64,000 bases of DNA from NCBI GenBank assembly GCA_949752795.1, contig OX457057.1, positions 10,592,632 through 10,656,631 of the forward strand. The letters are read 5' to 3'. The DNA is from Hyperoodon ampullatus. Taxonomy: Eukaryota > Chordata > Mammalia > Artiodactyla > Ziphiidae. The notes under the pieces are model-generated. The model did not search any database, was not told the DNA's origin, and worked only from the letters and a program-made list of their open reading frames with translations. Numbering within the stretch: the stretch's first letter is position 1; each line of letters starts with the position of its first letter. This document shows, piece by piece, positions 20,814 through 32,571 of this stretch. The position numbers were made by a program, and so were the translations under genes.

Positions 20814-23800
20814 TCATTTTATGGCTGAGTAATATTCCATTGTATGTATGTGCCACATTTTCTTTATCCATTCATCTGTCGATGGACACTTAGGTTGCTT
20901 CCATGTCCTGGCTATTGTAAATAGTGCTGCAATGAACATTGTGATACGTGACTCTTTTTGAATTATGGTTTTCTCAGGGTATATGCCCAGTAGTGGGATT
21001 GCTGGGTCATATGGTAGTTCTGTTTTTAGTTCTTTAAGGAACCTCCATACTGTTCTCCATAGTGGCTGTATCGATTTACATTCCCACCAACAGTGCAAGA
21101 GGGTTCCCTTTTCTCCACAACCTCTCCAGCCTTTATTGTTTGTAGATTTTTTGATGATGGCCATGCTGACCAGTGTGAGGTGATACCTCATTGTAGTTTT
21201 GATGTGCATTTCTCTAATAATTAGTGATGTTGAACATCCTTTCATGTGTTTGTTGGCAATCTGTATATCTTCTTTGGAGAAATGTCTATTTAGGTCTTCT
21301 GCCCACTTTTGGATTGGGTTGTTTGTTTTTTTGATATTGAGCTGCATGTGCTGCTTGTATATTTTGGAGATTAATCCTCTGTCAGTTGCTTCATTAGCAA
21401 ATATTTTCTCCCACTCTGAAGGTTGTCTTTTCGTCTTGTTTATGGTTTCCTTTGCTGTGCAAAAGCTTTGAAGTTTCATTAGGTCCCATTTGTTTATTTT
21501 TGTTTTTATTTCCATTTCTCTAGGAGGTGGGTCAAAAAGGATCTTGCTGTGATTTATGTCAAAGAGTGTTCTGCCTATGTTTTTCTTCTCTAAAAGTTTT
21601 ATAGTGTCTGGCCTTACATTTAGGTCTTTAATCCATTTTGAGTTTATTTTTGTGTATGGTGTTAGGGAGTGTTCTAATTTCATTCTTTTAAGTGTAGCTG
21701 TCGAGTTTTCCCAGCACCACTTATTAAAGAGGCTGTCTTTTCTCCATTGTATATTCTTGCCTCCTTTATCAAAGATAAGGTGACCATATGTGCATGGGTT
21801 TATCTCTGGGCTTTCTATCCTGTTCCATTGATCTATATTTCTGTTTTTGTGCCAGTACCATACTGTCTTGATTACTGTAGCTTTGTAATATAATCTGAAG
21901 TCAGGGAGTCTGATTCCTCCAGCTCCATTTTGCTTTCTTAAGATTACTTTGGCTATTCGGGGTCTTTTGTGTTTCCATACAAATTGTGAAATTTTTTTGT
22001 TCTAGTTCTGTGAAAAATGCCATTGGTAGTTTGATAGGGATTGCATTGAATCTGTAGGTTGCTTTGGGTAGTATAGTCATTTTCACAATGTTCATTCTTC
22101 CAATCCAAGAACATGGTATATCTGTCCACCTGTTTGTATCATCTTTAATTTCTTTCATCAGTGTCTTATAGTTTTCTGCATACAGGTCTATTGTCTCCTT
22201 AGGTAGGTTTATTCTTTTTTTTTTTTTTTGCGGTATGCGGGCCTCTCACTGTTGTGGCCACTCCCGTTGCAGAGCACAGGCTCCGGACGCGCAGGCTCAG
22301 CGGCCATGGCTCACGGGCCCAGCCGCTCCGCGGCATGTGGGATCTTCCCGGACCGGGGCACGAACCCGTATCCCCTGCATTGGCAGGCGGACTCTCAACC
22401 ACTGCGCCACCAGGGAAGCCTGGTAGGTTTATTCTTTTTGTTGCAATGGTAAATGGGAGTGTTTCCTTAATTTCTCTTTCAGATTTTTCATCATTAGTGT
22501 ATAGGAATGCAAGAGATTTCTGTGCATTAATTTTGTATCCTGCTACTTTACAAAATTCATTGATTAGCTCTAGTAGTTTTCTGGTAGTGACTTTAGGATT
22601 CTCTATGTATAGCATCATGTCATCTGCAAACAGTGACAGTTTTACTTCTTTTCCGATTTGGATTCCTTTTACTTCTTTTTCTTCTCTGATTGCTGTGGCT
22701 AAAACTTCCAAAACTATGTTGAATAATAGTGGTGAGAGTGGGCAACCTTGTCTTGTTCCTGATCTTAGTGGAAATGGTTTCAGGTTTTCACCATCAAGAA
22801 GGATGCTGGCTGTGGGTTTGTCATATATGGACTTTATTACGTTGAGGTAAGTTTCCTTTATGCCTACTTTCTGGAGGGTTTTTACAAAAAATAGGTGTTG
22901 AATTTTGTCAAAACCTTTTTCTGCATCTATTGAGATGATCATATGGTTTTTCTCCTTCAACTTTTTAATATGGTGTATCACATTGATTGATTTGTGTATA
23001 CTGAAGAATCCTTGCATTCATGGGATAAACCCCACTTGATCATGGTGTATTATCCCTTTAATGTGCTGTTGGATTCTGTTTGCTAGCATTTTGTTGAGGA
23101 TTTTTACGTCTATGTTCATCAGTGATATTGGCCTATAGTTTTCTTTTTTTGTGACATCTTTGTCTGGTTTTGGTATCAGGGTGGTGGTGGCTTCGTGGAA
23201 TGAGTTTGGGAGTGCTTCTCCCTCTGCTATATTTTGGAAAAATTTGAGAAGGATAAGTGTTAGCTCTTCTCTAAATGTTTGATAGAATTCACCTGTGAAG
23301 CCATCTGGTCCTGGAATTTTGTTTGTCAGAACGTTTTTAATCACAGTTTCAATTTCAGTGCTTGTGATTGTTCTGTTTATATTTTCTATTTCTTCCTGGT
23401 TCAGTTTTGGAAGTTTGTGCTTTTCTAAGAATCTGTCCATTTCTTCCAGGTTGTCCATTTTATTAGTATATAGTTGCTTGTGGTACTCTCTCATGATCCT
23501 TTGTGTTTCTGCAGTGCCAGTTGTTAGTTCTCCTTTTTCATTTCTAATTTTATTGATTTGAGTCTTCTCCCTTTTTTTCTTGATGAGTCTGGCTAATGGC
23601 CTATCAGTTTTGTTTATCTTCAGAAAGAACCAGCTTTTAGTTTTATTGATCTTTGCTGCTGTTTCCTTCATTTCTTTCTCATTTATTTCTGATCTGATCT
23701 TTATGATTTCTTTCCTTCTGCTAACTTTTTTTTTCTTCTTTCTCTAATTGCTTTAGGTGTAAGGTTAGGTTGTTTATTTGAGATGTTTCTCATTTCTTGA

Positions 23801-24713
23801 GGTAGAATTGTATCGCTATAAACTTCCCTCTTAGAACTGCTTTTGCTCCATCCCTTAGGTTTTGGGCCGTTGTGTTTTCATTGTCATTTGTTTCTGGGTA
23901 CTTTTTGATTTCCTCTTTGATTTCTTCAGTGATCTCTTGCTTATTTAATATTATATTATTTAGCCTCCATGTGTTTGTATTTTTTACAGATTTTTTCCTG
24001 TAATTAATATCTAGTCTCATCGTGTTGTAGTTGGAAAAGTGACTTGATATGATTTCAATTTTCTGAAATTTACGAAGGTTTGATTTGTGACCCAAGATAT
24101 GATCTACCCTGGAGAATGTTCCATGAGCACTTGAGAAGAAAGTGTATTCTGTTGTTTTCAGATGGAATGTCTAATAAGTATCAATTAAGTTCATCTTGTT
24201 TAATGTATCATTTAAAGCTTGTGTTTCCTTATTTATTTTCCTTTTGGATGATCTGTCCGTTAGTGAAAGTGAGGTGTTATAGTCCCCTACTATGATTGTG
24301 TTACTGTCGATTTCCCCTTTCATGGCTGTTAGCATTTACCTTATGTATTGACGTGCTCCTATGTTGGGTACATAAATATTTACAATTGTTATATCTTCTT
24401 CTTGGATTGATCCCTTAATCGTTATGCAGTGTCCTTTTTTGTCTCTTGTAATAGTCTTTATTTTAAAGTCTATTTTGTCTGATATGAGAATTGCTACTCC
24501 AGCTTTCTTTTGATTTCCATTTGCATGGAATATCTTTTTCCATCCCCTCACTTTCAGTCTGTATGTGTCCCTAGGTCTGAAGTGGGTCTCTTGTAGACAG
24601 CATATATACGGGTCTTGTTTTTGTATCCATTCAGCCACTCTGTGTCTTTTGGTTGGAGCATGTAATCCATTTACATTTAAGGTAGTTATTGAGATGTATG
24701 TTCCTTTTTCCAT
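20814..24713 (-). pseudogene. L1 ORF2 (endonuclease/reverse transcriptase), broken
   Basis: ORF2p supplies the nick and the reverse transcriptase for target-primed insertion. The likely start is the ATG at 24711-24713, since the residues that follow ('MEKGTYISITTLNVNGL') are the usual endonuclease N-terminus. 'CCLQETHF' carries the endonuclease Glu. A TAA at 24336 stops it early. Further pieces are readable at 24095-23790, 23671-23018 (PGPDGF region), 23017-22430 (palm motif 'FADD' at 22619-22630, '[10 protein letters not shown]'), 22158-21901 and 21683-20814 (C-terminal Cys-rich '[14 protein letters not shown]'). Breaks include TGA at 23018-23020, frame changes, and a SINE at 22220-22421. 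The stop at 20814 may also be early, as L1-like codons continue to about 20750. Confidence 0.9.
22202..22439 (-). mobile_element. CHR-2-type SINE inside L1 ORF2, with TSD
   Basis: Poly-T at about 22217 then the reverse CHR SINE, ending 'ccaccagggaagcc' at 22420. 'ggtaggtttattcttttt' flanks it at 22202-22219 and 22422-22439. It lies between the FADD palm motif and the thumb region of ORF2, so it would abolish RT function on its own. The SINE is younger than the L1. Confidence 0.95.
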
Positions 24714-24826
24714 TTTCTTAATTGTTTTGGGTTTGTTATTGTAGGTCTTTTCCTTCTCTTGTGTTTCCTTCTTGAGAAGTTCCTTTAGCATTTGTTGTAA
24801 AGCTGGTTTGGTGGTGCTGAATTCTC

Positions 24827-25633
24827 TTAACTTTTCTTGTCTGTCAAGGTTTTAATTCCTCCATCAAATCTGAACGAGATCCTTGCTGGGTAGAGTAATC
24901 TTGGTTGTAGGTTTTTCCCTTTCATCACTTTATATATGTCTTGCCACTCCCTTCTGGTTTGCAGAGTTTCTGCTGAAAGATCAGCTGTTAACCTTATGGG
25001 GATTCCCTTGTCTGTTATTTGTTGCTTTTCCCTTGCTGCTTTTAATATTTTTTCTTTGTATTTAATTTCTGATACTTTGATAAATATGTATCTTGGTGTA
25101 TTTCTCCTTGGATTTATCCTGTATGGGACCCTCTGCTTCCTGGACTTGATTGACTATTTCCTTTCCCATATTAGGGAAGTTTTCAACATAATCTCTTCAA
25201 ATATTTTCTCAGTCCCTTTCTTTTTCTCTTCTTCTTCTGGTACCCCTATAATGTGAATGTTGGTGCGTTTAATGTTGTCCCAGAGGTCTCTGAGACTGTC
25301 CTCAATTCTTTTCATTGTTTTTCCTTTATTCTGCTCTGCAGTAGTTACATCCATTATTTTATCTTCCATGTCACTTACCCGTTTTTCTGCCTCAGTTATT
25401 CTGCTATTGATTCCTTCTAGAGAATTTTTAATTTCATTTATTGTGTTGTTCATTATTGTTTGTTTGCTCTTTAGTTCTTCTAGGTCCTTGTTAAATGTTT
25501 CTTGTATTTTCTCCATTCTATTCCCAAGATTTTGGATCATCTTTACTATCATAACTCTGAATTCTTTTTCACGTAGGCTGCCTATTTCCTCTTCATTTGT
25601 TTGGTCTGGTGAGTTTTTACCTTGCTCCTTCAT
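24827..25633 (-). pseudogene. L1 ORF1 (RNA-binding chaperone), one premature stop
   Basis: ORF1p is the trimeric RNA-binding protein that coats L1 RNA. The minus strand from ATG at 25633 reads a Lys/Glu-rich coiled-coil region ('SRITEAEKRVSDMEDKI') followed by the start of the RRM-like region ('NIHIIGVPEEEE'). It hits a TAG at 25154-25156, after which the same frame continues open through an Arg-rich C-terminal region ('VPYRINPRRNTPRYIFIKV') to TAA at 24827. So a single nonsense change breaks about 269 codons. The frame is also open upstream of this ATG to about 25660 with no Met, so the ancestral start may be lost. Confidence 0.85.
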
Positions 25634-27830
25634 CTGCTGTGTGTTTCTGTGTCTTCTCTTTTTGCTTAACTTACTGTGTTTGGGGTCCCCTTTTTGCAGG
25701 CTGCATGTTCATAGTTCCTGTTGTTTTTGGTGTCTGCCCCCAGTGGGTAAGTTTGGTTCACTGCGTTGTGTAGGTCCTAGTTGGGGAGGGACTGGTGCCT
25801 GTGTTCTGGTGGATGAGGCTGAATCTTGTGTTTCTGGTGGGCAGGACCATGTCCAGTGGTGTGTTTTGGAGAGTCTGTGAACTTAGTGTGACTTTAGGCA
25901 GCCTCTCTGCTAATGGGTGGGGTTGTGTTCCTCTCTTGGTAGTTGTTTGGCATAGGGTGTCCAGCACTGTAGCTTGCTGGTTGTTGAGTGGAGCTGGGTC
26001 TTAGCATTGTGATGGAGATCTCTGGGAGAGCTTTCGCCATTTGATATTACGTGGGGCCTGGAGGTCTCTGGTGGACCACTGTCCTGAACTCGGCTCACCT
26101 ACCTCAGAGGCTCAGGCCTGACACCCAGCCGGAGCACCAATACCCTGTCAGCCACTTGGCTCAGAAGAAAAGGGAGGAAATAAAAAGAAAGAAAGAAAGA
26201 TAAAACAAAATAAAGTTATTAAAATTAAAATAATATTATTAAAAATAAAAAAATAAAAGTCATAAAAAAAAAGAAAGAAAGAAGAGAGCAACCAAACGAA
26301 AAAACAAATCCACCAATGATAACAAGTGCTAAAAACTATGCACAGAAAAAAACCCCAAAAAACAAAAAGCAAAAAAACAGACAGACAGAACCATCGGACA
26401 AATGGTAAAAGCAAAGCTATATAGACAAAATCACACAAAGAAGCATACACATACACACTCACAAAAAGAGAAGAAGGAAAAAAATATATATATATAAAAA
26501 GAAGAGAGCAACCAAATCTGTAAACAAATCTACCAATGATAATAAGCCCTAAATACTAAACTAAAATAAACATAAAACTAGAAACAAAATAGATGCAGAA
26601 AGAAACCCCAAGTCTACAGTTGTTCCCAAAGTTCACCACCTCAATTTTGGGATGATTCATTGTCGATTCAGGTATTCCACAGATGCAGGGTACATAAAGT
26701 TCATTGTGGGGATTTAATCCGCTGCTCCTGAGGCTGCTGGGAGAGATTTCTCTTTCTCTTCTTTGTTCACACAGCTCCTGGGGTTCAGCTTTGGATTTGG
26801 CCCGACCTCTGCATGTAGGTCACCTGAGGGCATCTGTTCCCCCCCGACAGGAGGGGGTTAAAGTAGCAGCTGAGTCGGGGGCTCTGGCTCACTCAGGCCA
26901 GGGGGAGGGAGGGGTACAGAATGTGGGGGAAGCCTGCGGCAGCAGAGGCTGGCATGATGTTGCACCATCCTGAGGCGTGCCTTGTGATCTCCCGGGGAAG
27001 TTGTCCCCTGGATCATGGGACCCTGGCAGTGGCGGGCTGCACAGGCTCCCGTGAGGGGAGGTGTGGATAGTGACCTGTGCTTGCACACAGGCTTCTTGGT
27101 GGTTGCAGCAGCAGCATTGGTATCTCATGCCCATCTCTGGTGTCCACGCTGGTAATTGCGGCTCGTGCCCATCTCTGGAGCTCATTTAGGCGGTGCTCTG
27201 AGCCCCCTCTCCTCGCACACCCTGAAACAATGTTCTCTTGCCTCTTAGGCAGTTCCACATTTTTTCCTGGACTCCCTCCCGGCTAGCTGTGGCGCACTAG
27301 CCCCTTCAGGCTGTGTTCGCTCAGCCAACCCCAGTCCTCTCCCTGGGGTCTGACCTCCGAAGCCTGAGCCTCAGCTCTCAGCCCCCACCTGCCCCTGCAG
27401 GTGAGCAGAAAAGCCTCTCTGGCTGGTGAGTGCTGGTGGGCACTGATCCTCTGTGCAGCAATCTCTCTGCTTTGCCCTTGCACCCCTGTTGCTGCGCTCT
27501 CCTCCGTGGCTCTGAAGTTTCCCCCCTGCCCACCCCCCCATCTCCACCAGTGAAGGGGCTTCCTAGTGTGTGGAAACGTTTCCTCCTTCACAGCTCCCTT
27601 CCAGAGGTGCAGGTCCGGTCCCTATTCTTTTGTCCCAGTTTTTCCTTTTTTCTTTTGCCCTACCCAGGTACATGGGGAGTTTCTTTCCTTTTGGGAAGTC
27701 TGAGGTCTTCTGCCAGCATTCAATAGGTGTTCTGTAGGAGTTGTTCCACATGTAGATGTATTTTTGATGTATCTGTGGGGAGAAAGGTGATCTCCATGTC
27801 TTATTCCTCTGCCATCTTGAAGGTCCCCCC
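25634..27830 (-). promoter_or_regulatory. L1 5' UTR and internal promoter region
   Basis: About 2.2 kb lies between the element's 5' end and ORF1. The first 1.2 kb (26.65-27.83 kb) is GC-richer, with CCCTCCC-like tracts. Then comes a T-rich stretch in L1 orientation (26160-26610) that holds an imperfect internal duplication: 'gaagagagcaaccaaa' occurs at about 26283 and again at about 26501. L1 promoters lie at this end, but core sites were not resolved. Confidence 0.7.
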
Positions 27831-27843
27831 TGGATCATTTTAT

Positions 27844-28792
27844 AATCTGCTTTTCCCACTGAACCCATCATAAACCTCTCTCCATGCCAATTCATGTAGT
27901 TCCACGATACTAGTTTTAATGATTACATGGTAATCGCTTGATAACATGCACTGTCATTTATTTATCCAGCTGCTGATTGTTAGATACTCAGTTTGCACGA
28001 TAGACCACCACATCCCTCTACCCTCATTCAATGTGCTTGCCTCTCCTTATTCTCTAAGTCCACCTAAAGCCATCCCCACTGGGGTAGAAACACTGTTTCT
28101 GACGCTTTCATATAAAGCAGCACACCTCTGGTCTGAAGCTCTTTTCTTTTGCCATTTGTTCTGTCTTCACTCCCCTTGTTGGTCAGTGGAGGAATAGGGA
28201 CCAAATTTAGTACCCCAAGTCCTGTGATGTGTGGCTTCTACAGCTTGTAGGGAGACAGAATCTTTGATTTAGACATGTCCATTCCACTCCTCTAGCTGTT
28301 CCTAAGAACCACAGCACAGAGGCAGCCGACAGCTTGTCATGGTGACTTTGGCATGGTGGCAGTCTCGCCAGAAACAAGCCACCCACATTGTGCAGAAATG
28401 AGGTTCATTTAAGTCTCTTAGGTCTCCCGACCATCTGCCTGGGTTGTTTTTTTCATTTGTGTTCATGTTCTGCAGACTTAGGCCGAATGAAATAGTGTTT
28501 CTGCACCAGTGGGTTTGTTTAGACTGCTTGCTAATGGTCTCGTGTTTGACTGAAAGCTTGAGGATTCACCGTGTGTGTGTGTGTGTGTTTGTATGCCATG
28601 GCACATGTGTAGACCCAGAGGGCTTTGAGTTCTGGGGCAAGAAACTGACTGTCTGGGGGACCAGCTTCATGAGGGGCTTGAGAATCTGGTATCCATTCCA
28701 TGTGACCTCTAGGGGGAAGCCTGCAAGGGAGGTCCCACCTTGGTATGACCTTGGGGAAGAAAGTAGAACAATTCTGCCTGTCTTTTTGCATA
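27844..28792. other. Unique DNA, nothing recognised
   Basis: No gene. There is a short TG run at 28571-28588. A 177-codon frame at 28444-28977 crosses simple repeats and is not considered coding. Confidence 0.4.
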
Positions 28793-28861
28793 TCCATTCA
28801 TCCATCCATCCATCAGTCCATTCATACATCCATCTGTCCATCCACCCACCCACCCCTCCAT
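28793..28861. repeat. (CCAT)n / (CCAC)n simple repeat
   Basis: Imperfect tetranucleotide units 'tccatccatccatcagtcca' then 'cacccacccacccc'. Confidence 0.95.
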
Positions 28862-29477
28862 TTATTCACTCATTTAACGGTATTTGTTGGGCATCTACTA
28901 TATGCCAGGCTCTGTTTAAGGCACTTAAGACACTCAGTGACAAAAATTTCTACCCTCATGGAACTTACCTCTATTGATGGGAGACAGGCAGTACGCTATG
29001 AGCATGATGAATAGATGTTACATAGTATATAGAAGGTACTAAGGGATATGGGGAAAACAGCAGGGGAGGGGAATCTGGAATACCCAGTCAGGATGGGGGA
29101 AGTGCAGTTGTGATTTTAAGTAGGAGGGTGAGGGTAGTGACAAAGTTTCTCTCATTGACCAAACTCAAGTCCAGCTCTCTTGAGCTCTTTTCCAACCAGG
29201 CTTCGACTTTGGGACTTCCATGTTCATCTCTGCATTGTCTGATTTTAGTAAGAATCCTCCTAAGTCAGTTTAACTAGAAACCCCCACCCTTAATATCGGG
29301 TTCCTCAATCTTCACCATCCTCCACAAGATGTCTGACCACTCTGGCCTGCCTTCAGCAAGACTCCTGGTAGATCAGTTTAGCTAGGATACTCTCTTATCC
29401 CTGATGTTTCCTCTCAGTAATTTTCCAGTCATTGACCGCCACACCTGTTTCTTGGCTATAAATTCCTGCTTTCTCTT

Positions 29478-29481
<4 letters not shown>

Positions 29482-29541
<60 letters not shown>
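29482..29541. repeat. (TG)n(TA)n compound microsatellite
   Basis: About 19 TG units are followed directly by about 11 TA units, and then the poly-T of the SINE. In SINE orientation this reads A-tail, (TA)n, (CA)n, which suggests that the array grew from the SINE's A-tail. Confidence 0.95.
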
Positions 29542-29542
<1 letters not shown>

Positions 29543-29550
<8 letters not shown>

Positions 29551-29877
29551 TTTTGCCTGCATTGGGTCTTTGTTGCTGCATGCAGGCTTTCTCTAGTTGC
29601 GGTGAGCGGGGGCTACTCTTTGTTGTGGTGCGCGGGCTTCTCATTGCGGTGGCTTCTCTTGTTGCAGAGCACAGGCTCTAGGCACACGGGCTTCAGTAAT
29701 TGTGGCACGCTGGCTTCAGCAGTTGTGGCTTACGGGCTCTAGAGAGCAGGCTCAGTAGTTGCGGTGCACGGGCTTAGTTGCTCCACAGCATGTGGGATCT
29801 TCCTGGACCAGGGCTTGAACCCATGTCCCCTGCATTGGCAGGTGGATTCTTAACCACTGCGCCACCAGGGAAGTCCT
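29543..29877 (-). mobile_element. CHR-1-type SINE inserted in the LTR
   Basis: It runs in reverse from poly-T ('tttttgcctgcattgggtc') through the long middle block ('gggcttcagtaattgtgg', 'ggctcagtagttgcgg') to 'gcgccaccagggaagtcc'. It is the same long form as the copy at 1084, and more diverged than the CHR-2 copies. Confidence 0.9.
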
Positions 29878-30449
29878 CCCTTGTTATATTTGGAGTTGAG
29901 CCCAATCTCTCTCCTGTACTGCAAGACCCCATTGCACTGGTCCCTATACCTATTGCAATATCCTACCCCCCTTGAATAAAGTCTTCCTTACTGTGCCTTT
30001 AATGAGTGTCACTGGATAATTTTTTAATAGTAGATGTCATTGAGAAGTTAACCCTCCAGTGATGAGCCAGAGGAGGGAAGGAGTTAGCCATATGGATATC
30101 TGGGGGAAGAGAGCTTCAGGCAAAGGGAACAATCAGGGCAAAGGACCTAAGGAGGAGCATCCTGTGTGTTTAAGGAACAACACCTGGGACAGATGACCTT
30201 GGCAGACTGAACTTGGGAGAGAGCAAGAGGAGACTAGGTCTGAGCCAAAGGCTTCAGCTCAATGTATCTTTCACCATTGCCAGTAACTTTAGCACATCAG
30301 AGGATAGGAATTGGGTCATGGAAATGGGGCAGTGGAGAGCTGGGTGCCAACTCCAGATATTAGCACCTTCCTTCCTTGGCTCCACTGAAAACTCCTGGAG
30401 CATCCCTGTCCTGAGCTGCAGTGGCACCAGGAACCCACACAGAAGAAGT

Positions 30450-30830
30450 GTGAGGTAGAGCATGGGACTGGGAATAACATAAATAGATTTGGCTTCAAAT
30501 CCCAACTTTTCCACTTACATTTGCAAATTACGTACCTTCTCCAAACCTCGGTTTTACCATCTGTAAAACTGGGGATTGCAACAATAGTTGTTCTTTGAGT
30601 ACAGCGTATCTATTAGAGAGAAATGAACTTGCTGCGTTCATACCAGCCCCTGAGTGGCAGAGCCAAGAGGTGAAGGAATCTGTCTGCCTCCAAGTTCCCC
30701 CATGCCTTCCTGCCTCTCATAAGCTCCCCAGACTTACAGGGAAGACTAAGTGAGGTAACAAGGTATTTGAAAAGGACTGGCAGATGGTCAAGCGCTATGT
30801 AAATGTACGTTGTCATTGTTATTACAGATG
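30450..30830 (+). repeat. MIR SINE, interrupted
   Basis: 'ttggcttcaaatcccaac', 'cctcggttttaccatctg' and 'taaaactggggattgcaac' (30490-30590) are MIR. The 3' part ('gtgaggtaacaaggtatttg', then 'gtcaagcgctatgtaaatg') resumes at about 30750. The 150 bp between has no known origin. Confidence 0.7.
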
Positions 30831-31401
30831 GGACTTGGGGTTAAGTTCTGAGGTGACCCTGGCATCTAGCGACACGAGATTGTCCACGTCAGTTGGCAGT
30901 GGCCTTTGAGTGACAGCTGAACATTCTGCCGCTGAAGGTCACAGAGAAGCTCAGCCAGGCTGGACACAGTTAAGAGATTTTATCATGTTTTTCACTTAAA
31001 ACAGTTATTTACACAGTACGGGTTAGCAATGGCTGCCACATATACATTTTGCTAATTGATTTATGTTAACTTCCATGCATGCTGTTGATCAATATAAACA
31101 GCCTTGTTATGTCATGTCCTTGGAGATTTAGAACAAATTTCACATCAGTGCATTTGGAACACTGGGCGACCTCTCTGGTCCTCTTTTGCACAGGGGAGAG
31201 GAGTGCAGATAACTGTGGATTATCTAGATTTTTCTACATTGTCATGTGTGCCTGTTTCCAATCAATCTAGATAGACAAGCTTGTACTACAAATCTATTTC
31301 AATATCAAATTTCTGGCAATGGTACTGACATGCATATCACCCTTAGGCTAGGGATTCTTATGTAAACTTTCAGTAAATCTTATCTGGGTAATAAATTCAG
31401 T
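30831..31401. other. Unique DNA
   Basis: No repeat or gene is recognised. Confidence 0.4.
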
Positions 31402-31500
31402 ATGTGTGTGTGTGTGTGTGTGTGTGTGAGGGAGGGAGGGGGAGGGGGTGGAGAGAGAGAGAGAGAAGGAGAAAGAGAAGGAGAGAGAGAAAGAGAGAGT
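31402..31500. repeat. Compound (TG)n(GGGA)n(GA)n tract
   Basis: A TG array changes at 31429 to 'gagggagggaggggg' and then to GA-rich units up to 31500. It combines a Z-DNA-prone and a triplex/G4-prone segment side by side. Confidence 0.95.
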
Positions 31501-31929
31501 TTTCTGACCGTGATATTTGAGCTGGTGACAGTTCATGTTTACCTGACTCAGGCAATAGACCTAAACCTGCCTGAATCATTTCCACTAAATGTGAATGCCC
31601 AGAAATAGCACTCACACCTGACCTTTTCGGTTTGGAAACAGCTAACTCTGGAGCAGGAAATTGAAGCTCATGGAGAAGAAAGGGACAGGCTGAAAGAAGT
31701 AGAAGGAGCCCAGTCTGGGAGCCTTCAAAGCCCCAGTGGCTGGGCTGGAGGAGGGTGGGCTGGGGTGGGTGGAGGGCCTCCTACCAGCCAACTTGAGTAG
31801 ATACAAAAACCTGAAGTTCCTAAGGGTCTTTAAGGAAGCCTTGCTGTTCTTACCCACTTTAAATACTCTCCTGAGATCCTGGGAGTTCATATAATTGATA
31901 TGAAAATCAAATTACATTTAGTAGGCAGA
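31501..31929. other. Unique DNA
   Basis: No repeat or gene is recognised. Confidence 0.4.
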
Positions 31930-32534
31930 GAAGCTATTTTTTTATTTTTAAAATGATTTTTATCATGCAGTTAAGCATCAAACAATGCTGAAAGCTTCTA
32001 ACAAAAAACAGCAGTACCCTCCCTCCATCCTGCTCCCCAGAAGCAACCACCTCTGCCTTCTTTTTTTTACCATTTCTTCTGTGATTGCTCCCATATTTCC
32101 AAATAATATCAGTGCATTATCCCTTGAATGATCAGTTTTGGACGTTGTCTGTTTCTTTTGTATTATGTGTAGGTGAGGATTTCTGGCTTTCTTATGCCCC
32201 TCCTTCCTTTCTTTCTATGCCCCCAATAGTATAATTGCACATTTTGTTGTAATTATCATTGTTTCCATTACTATAACCATGAAAATATTGTTTACAGTTG
32301 AGTCAGAGAGTATATTAAGATTATACTTCTTTGAAGAGCACATCTGTATGCTACAACTTGATTACATCTTTTTTTCTAGCTATTTTGCATTTTTTCTTTT
32401 ACCACGTTTCAGTTTCTGCATGTAGAATTAAATAAGAAACAAAACTTGTAAAGTTGTAACATTTCACATGGAAATGCTGCCCGATCTTCACCAGCTTCAG
32501 AAATCTGACCTTTGCCGATGCTGCAATAAAGTGT

Positions 32535-32571
<37 letters not shown>

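Larger units (their letters stand above)
20289..27843 (-). mobile_element. L1: Full-length L1 retrotransposon with TSD
   Basis: The element runs from its 5' end at about 27830 (plus strand shows 'gccatcttgaaggtcccccc', the reverse of an L1 5' start) through 5' UTR, ORF1, ORF2 and 3' UTR to a T-rich tail at about 20302. 'tggatcattttat' flanks it at 20289-20301 and 27831-27843 (13 bp, perfect). Without the inner SINE it is about 7.3 kb, full length for cetartiodactyl L1. ORF1 has one in-frame stop, ORF2 has several stops and frame changes, and a SINE splits the RT region. It is therefore not autonomous now. Confidence 0.95.
29138..30028 (+). mobile_element. Solitary ERV LTR, itself split by a CHR-1 SINE
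   Basis: LTR-like features are a TATA box 'ctataaattcc' (TATAAA 29457-29462), then 'gagttgagcccaatctctc', 'gcaagaccccattgc', and a polyadenylation signal AATAAA at 29975-29980. No gag/pol sequence flanks it, so it looks like a solo LTR. The ends are approximate, as no clean TSD was found. The R region is interrupted by a microsatellite and SINE (29482-29877). Confidence 0.65.
28880..30190 (+). repeat. Ancient dispersed repeat split by an LTR
   Basis: The left part (28880-29137) has 'gttgggcatctactatatgc', 'accctcatggaacttacc' and 'gattttaagtaggagggtg'. The right part (about 30029-30190) has 'gatgtcattgagaagttaac' and 'gggaacaatcagggcaaagg'. They read as one repeat of the same unassigned family as at 12640 and 47030, interrupted by an ERV LTR. 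Confidence 0.5.

Noticed and set aside
22254..22850. 198-codon plus-strand open frame
   Set aside because: Antisense of a CHR SINE joined to antisense L1 ORF2.
25257..25880. 207-codon plus-strand open frame
   Set aside because: It is the antisense shadow of L1 ORF1 and the adjacent L1 5' UTR.
28793..28861. Regularly spaced short repeats, CRISPR-like at a glance
   Set aside because: Pure tetranucleotide simple repeat with no spacers, in a mammalian genome.
28444..28977. 177-codon plus-strand frame
   Set aside because: It crosses TG and CCAT simple repeats, and its His/Ser/Pro-rich part is just the CCAT repeat.
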